A stretch of DNA of 64,000 bases, from NCBI GenBank assembly GCA_034687125.1, contig JAQGBZ010000011.1, positions 434,001-498,000 on the forward strand, in the 5' to 3' direction. Below the pieces are notes generated by a model. It ran no database searches. It was not told the origin of the DNA and was given only the letters and a program-made list of their open reading frames with translations. Below are positions 61,607 to 64,000 of the stretch, one piece after another. The stretch is from Neelides folsomi. Its lineage: Eukaryota; Arthropoda; Collembola; Neelipleona; Neelidae. Every line of letters begins with the position of its first letter. The first letter of the stretch is position 1. A program made the position numbers and the translations under genes.

Positions 61607-63714
61607 ATGAAAGCCGATTTTCGTAAAGATATGAGCAACATCTTGCTCTTATTATTTCTTTACGTTTTACAAGGGATCCCCCTTGGGTTAATCGCTTCTG
61701 TCCCTATGATCCTCTTGAACAGACAAGTGTCTTACAATGATCAAGCAAAATTTAGTTTTGCCATTTGGCCATTTAGTTTGAAACTACTTTGGGCTCCTAT
61801 CGTTGATGCGGTTTACAATGCCAAAATTGGGAGAAGAAAAAGTATGTAAAAAGTTTATACTAAATTTATTTCCGCATATAAATTGAATATAATTATTATT
61901 CTTATAAAATGTATTTTAATTTAATGTTTTTTGTACATTATAGCTTGGCTGGTTCCAATGCAATATTTAATTGGAGTATTCATGCTCCTTTTGTCATGTC
62001 ACATTAATGACCTTTTGGATACGTTGAACGTCGTCTTAATCACAGCTGTGTTTTTCATCCTTAACTTTTTGGCTGCTACTCAAGATATCGCCGTTGATGG
62101 TTGGGCTCTTACCATGTTAAGAAGGTAGGTTAAATTACACAACTATTTCAATGCGAGTTTAATGAAAATACTGATTTTGATAATTTATGTATGCACATTG
62201 AATTAATCAACCATTGTTTATCTAGAGAAAATGTTGGATATGCCTCAACTTGTAATAGTGTCGGACAAACAGCTGGATATTTTTTTGGATATGTTGTATT
62301 TCTTGCACTGGAGTCTGCAGATTTTTGTAATTCCTACTTCCGATCATCACCACTACCTTATGGAATTGTCGATTTGCCAGGCAAGCTTTTTAATCAAAAA
62401 AAATTTTTAATCTCTTAATCATTTTTATTAAATTAATTATGATTTTTTACTCTTTAGGGTTCCTTTACTTCTGGGGATGGGTTTTTCTTGTTACGACTAC
62501 TCTCGTTTGGATCCTCAAGAAAGAAGCGCCCGAGGTTGATAAAAAGAATAGCGAAATCAGCGTCTATGAAAGTTATATTTCTCTTTGGGAAATCATAAAG
62601 CTTCCATCAATTAAAACGACAATAGCATTTCTGCTCACTTGCAAGGTATGAAAAATGGAAATCATTTGTGTATGGAATATAAAACATCGAATGATTCGAC
62701 ATATCTGTAATATTTAATATTGGAAGTTTGTCTATTAAATAATATTTTTATTTAATAGATCGGATTTGCTGCTGCAGATTCTGTCACTGGATTAAAACTA
62801 GTGGAAGCTGGTGTCCCGAAGGATCGACTTGCCTTACTAGCAATTCCTTTAACTCCACTTCAAATAATTTTACCATTCATCATCTCAAGATATACAGCTG
62901 GAGCAAATCCATTAAACACTTTTATCAAAGCATTTCCAATAAGGTTTTATTATAATCTGAACTTCAATTTTATTCGAGATTAATCAATTTCTCCACAATC
63001 TTAAAATTGATTTTGTAATTTAGGCTTCTATTCGGAATTGTTTTTGCTGGGATTGTTTGGTTAACTCCGATGTTCAAACAATCAGATGGAACATTTCCAT
63101 TTTATTATTATGCTGGAATTGTCTTCATTTATGCCATCCATCAGGTTAGATTCTAAAAATATAAATACAATAATATTAAGATAATCAAAGTCTAAACAAA
63201 AATCAAACACATTAACAATCAGGTTAATTTATCATTTTTTACAATTTAGGTAACTGTGTATAGCATGTTCGTAGCCATTATGGCATTCTTTGCCAAAGTG
63301 AGTGATCCAAGAGTTGGTGGGACGTATATGACACTTCTCAACACTCTTTCGAATCTTGGTGGAAATTGGCCTTCTACTGTCATCCTTTGGCTAGTTGACC
63401 CGCTCACTTACAAGTCTTGCTCAAATGAGGCGATAAACAATTGTTCCACCTCGCCACTTAAAGATGTAAATTAGCTCAATTAAGAAGTTCTCATAATGAA
63501 TGAGCCAACATTATGTTTTGTTCTTTTGTTTTAGAGCTGCGTGGCTGGAGGGGGAGTCTGTTCCATACATATTGACGGTTACTACATTCAAAGCTTTGTC
63601 TGCCTTCTCATCGGATTCGCATGGCTCATCTGGGGGAGACCGACTGTTAAGAGACTTCAGCAAGAGCCTGAAGCCGCTTGGGCCGTTACTCGCCTTCATT
63701 CTCGCCTAGATTGA
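61607..63714 (+). CDS. SLC33A1: Acetyl-CoA transporter SLC33A1 (AT-1)
   Basis: An ER-membrane transporter of the major facilitator type that moves acetyl-CoA into the ER/Golgi lumen for acetylation of proteins and gangliosides. Eight exons join to about 486 residues: 61607-61841, 61944-62124, 62226-62380, 62458-62645, 62759-62943, 63024-63144, 63250-63465 and about 63535-63714. Family strings run throughout: LYVLQGIPLGLIASVPMIL, FSFAIWPFSLKLLWAPIVDA, FLAATQDIAVDGWALTML, RENVGYASTCNSVGQTAGYF, ALESADFCN, GLKLVEAGVPKDRLALLAIP, QIILPFIISRYTAG, HQVTVYSMFVAIMAF and GGTYMTLLNTLSNLGGNWPS. About 11-12 membrane spans are visible. The third intron starts with GC (CCAG/GCAAGC); no GT donor is available there. 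The ATG at 61607 is preferred to an upstream TTG because MKADFRKDMSNILLLLF leads straight into the first span. Confidence 0.95.
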
Positions 63715-64000
63715 CTCGAATCTAAAGAATCTTTAATTTGAGTGGTCTTATTTAACCTTAAACATGAATGAAAACTTTATGATTCTACATACATTCGTTA
63801 CTTGAGAGTTCTGATCGTCTTTGTTATCTCTAGTAAATGATCTGTAAACATCTTCAGTTCCTAATGAACAACTTTCGAATGTCTCAGAAGATTCTTTAGA
63901 AATTTAGTTCATTAGAAAATTAGAAATTTAAAACGTTAAAGTACAAAATTCATGTTATTTTGATTAGGTAAGATGCAGATTTTACTTAACAGACAAATTG
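63715..64000. other. 3' UTR / window end
   Basis: 286 bp downstream of the SLC33A1 stop codon, AT-rich, with no further feature. Confidence 0.6.

Noticed and set aside
1-64000. CRISPR arrays, operons, rRNA genes or virus-like elements
   Set aside because: No evenly spaced repeats, no rRNA signature, no reverse-transcriptase, capsid, integrase or envelope-like frame; the spliced genes are those of an animal nucleus.

Overview
The window is AT-rich animal nuclear DNA with spliced genes, nearly all with GT-AG introns: about 50-120 nt in the gene-dense part, up to about 3 kb in the first gene. A secreted one-domain chitin-binding cuticle protein (CPAP1 type) points to an arthropod. The axonemal genes (RSPH1, DNAAF10/WDR92, a DRC5-like LRR protein, CFAP44) point to a lineage that still makes motile flagella, probably in sperm. 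I cannot place it further; a crustacean or an insect-grade hexapod would both fit. Exon borders were read by eye and may be off by a base in places.

Layout. 1.3-16.5 kb (+): a 17-exon PX-SH3-RhoGAP gene of the ARHGAP32/33 (Drosophila CdGAPr) family with a long disordered, tyrosine-motif-rich tail. 17.9-19.5 kb (-): SLC25A39/40 mitochondrial carrier, head to head with NIFK (20.0-21.4 kb, +), a nucleolar RRM protein. 22.0-25.4 kb (-): the CPAP1 cuticle gene, with a 21-nt microexon, an untranslated leader exon and a TATA box near 25.8 kb. About 25.9-37.7 kb: a 12-kb stretch with no gene I can support, containing a 31-bp perfect hairpin and other palindromes.

37.7-63.7 kb is gene-dense: NDUFA8 (+), RSPH1 (+, with an initiator tRNA-Met gene antisense in intron 1), DNAAF10/WDR92 (-) head to head with RRP36 (+), PCNX4 (-) head to head with a DRC5-like LRR gene (+), PIGH (+), a gene matching only the coiled-coil half of CFAP44 (+), and SLC33A1 (+).

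Two themes stand out. Four genes for axoneme structure or assembly lie within 22 kb: radial spoke head, dynein preassembly, nexin-dynein regulatory complex, and the tether/tetherhead protein CFAP44. The others are single-copy housekeeping genes of mitochondria (NDUFA8, SLC25A39/40), nucleolus (NIFK, RRP36) and ER/secretory membranes (PIGH, SLC33A1), several in divergent pairs that probably share promoters. I found no wholly unknown multi-gene system. The most unusual items are the split CFAP44, the microexon, two GC-AG introns (one stop-free and a multiple of three), the palindromes in the gene-poor region, and the repeated motifs in NIFK and the RhoGAP tail.
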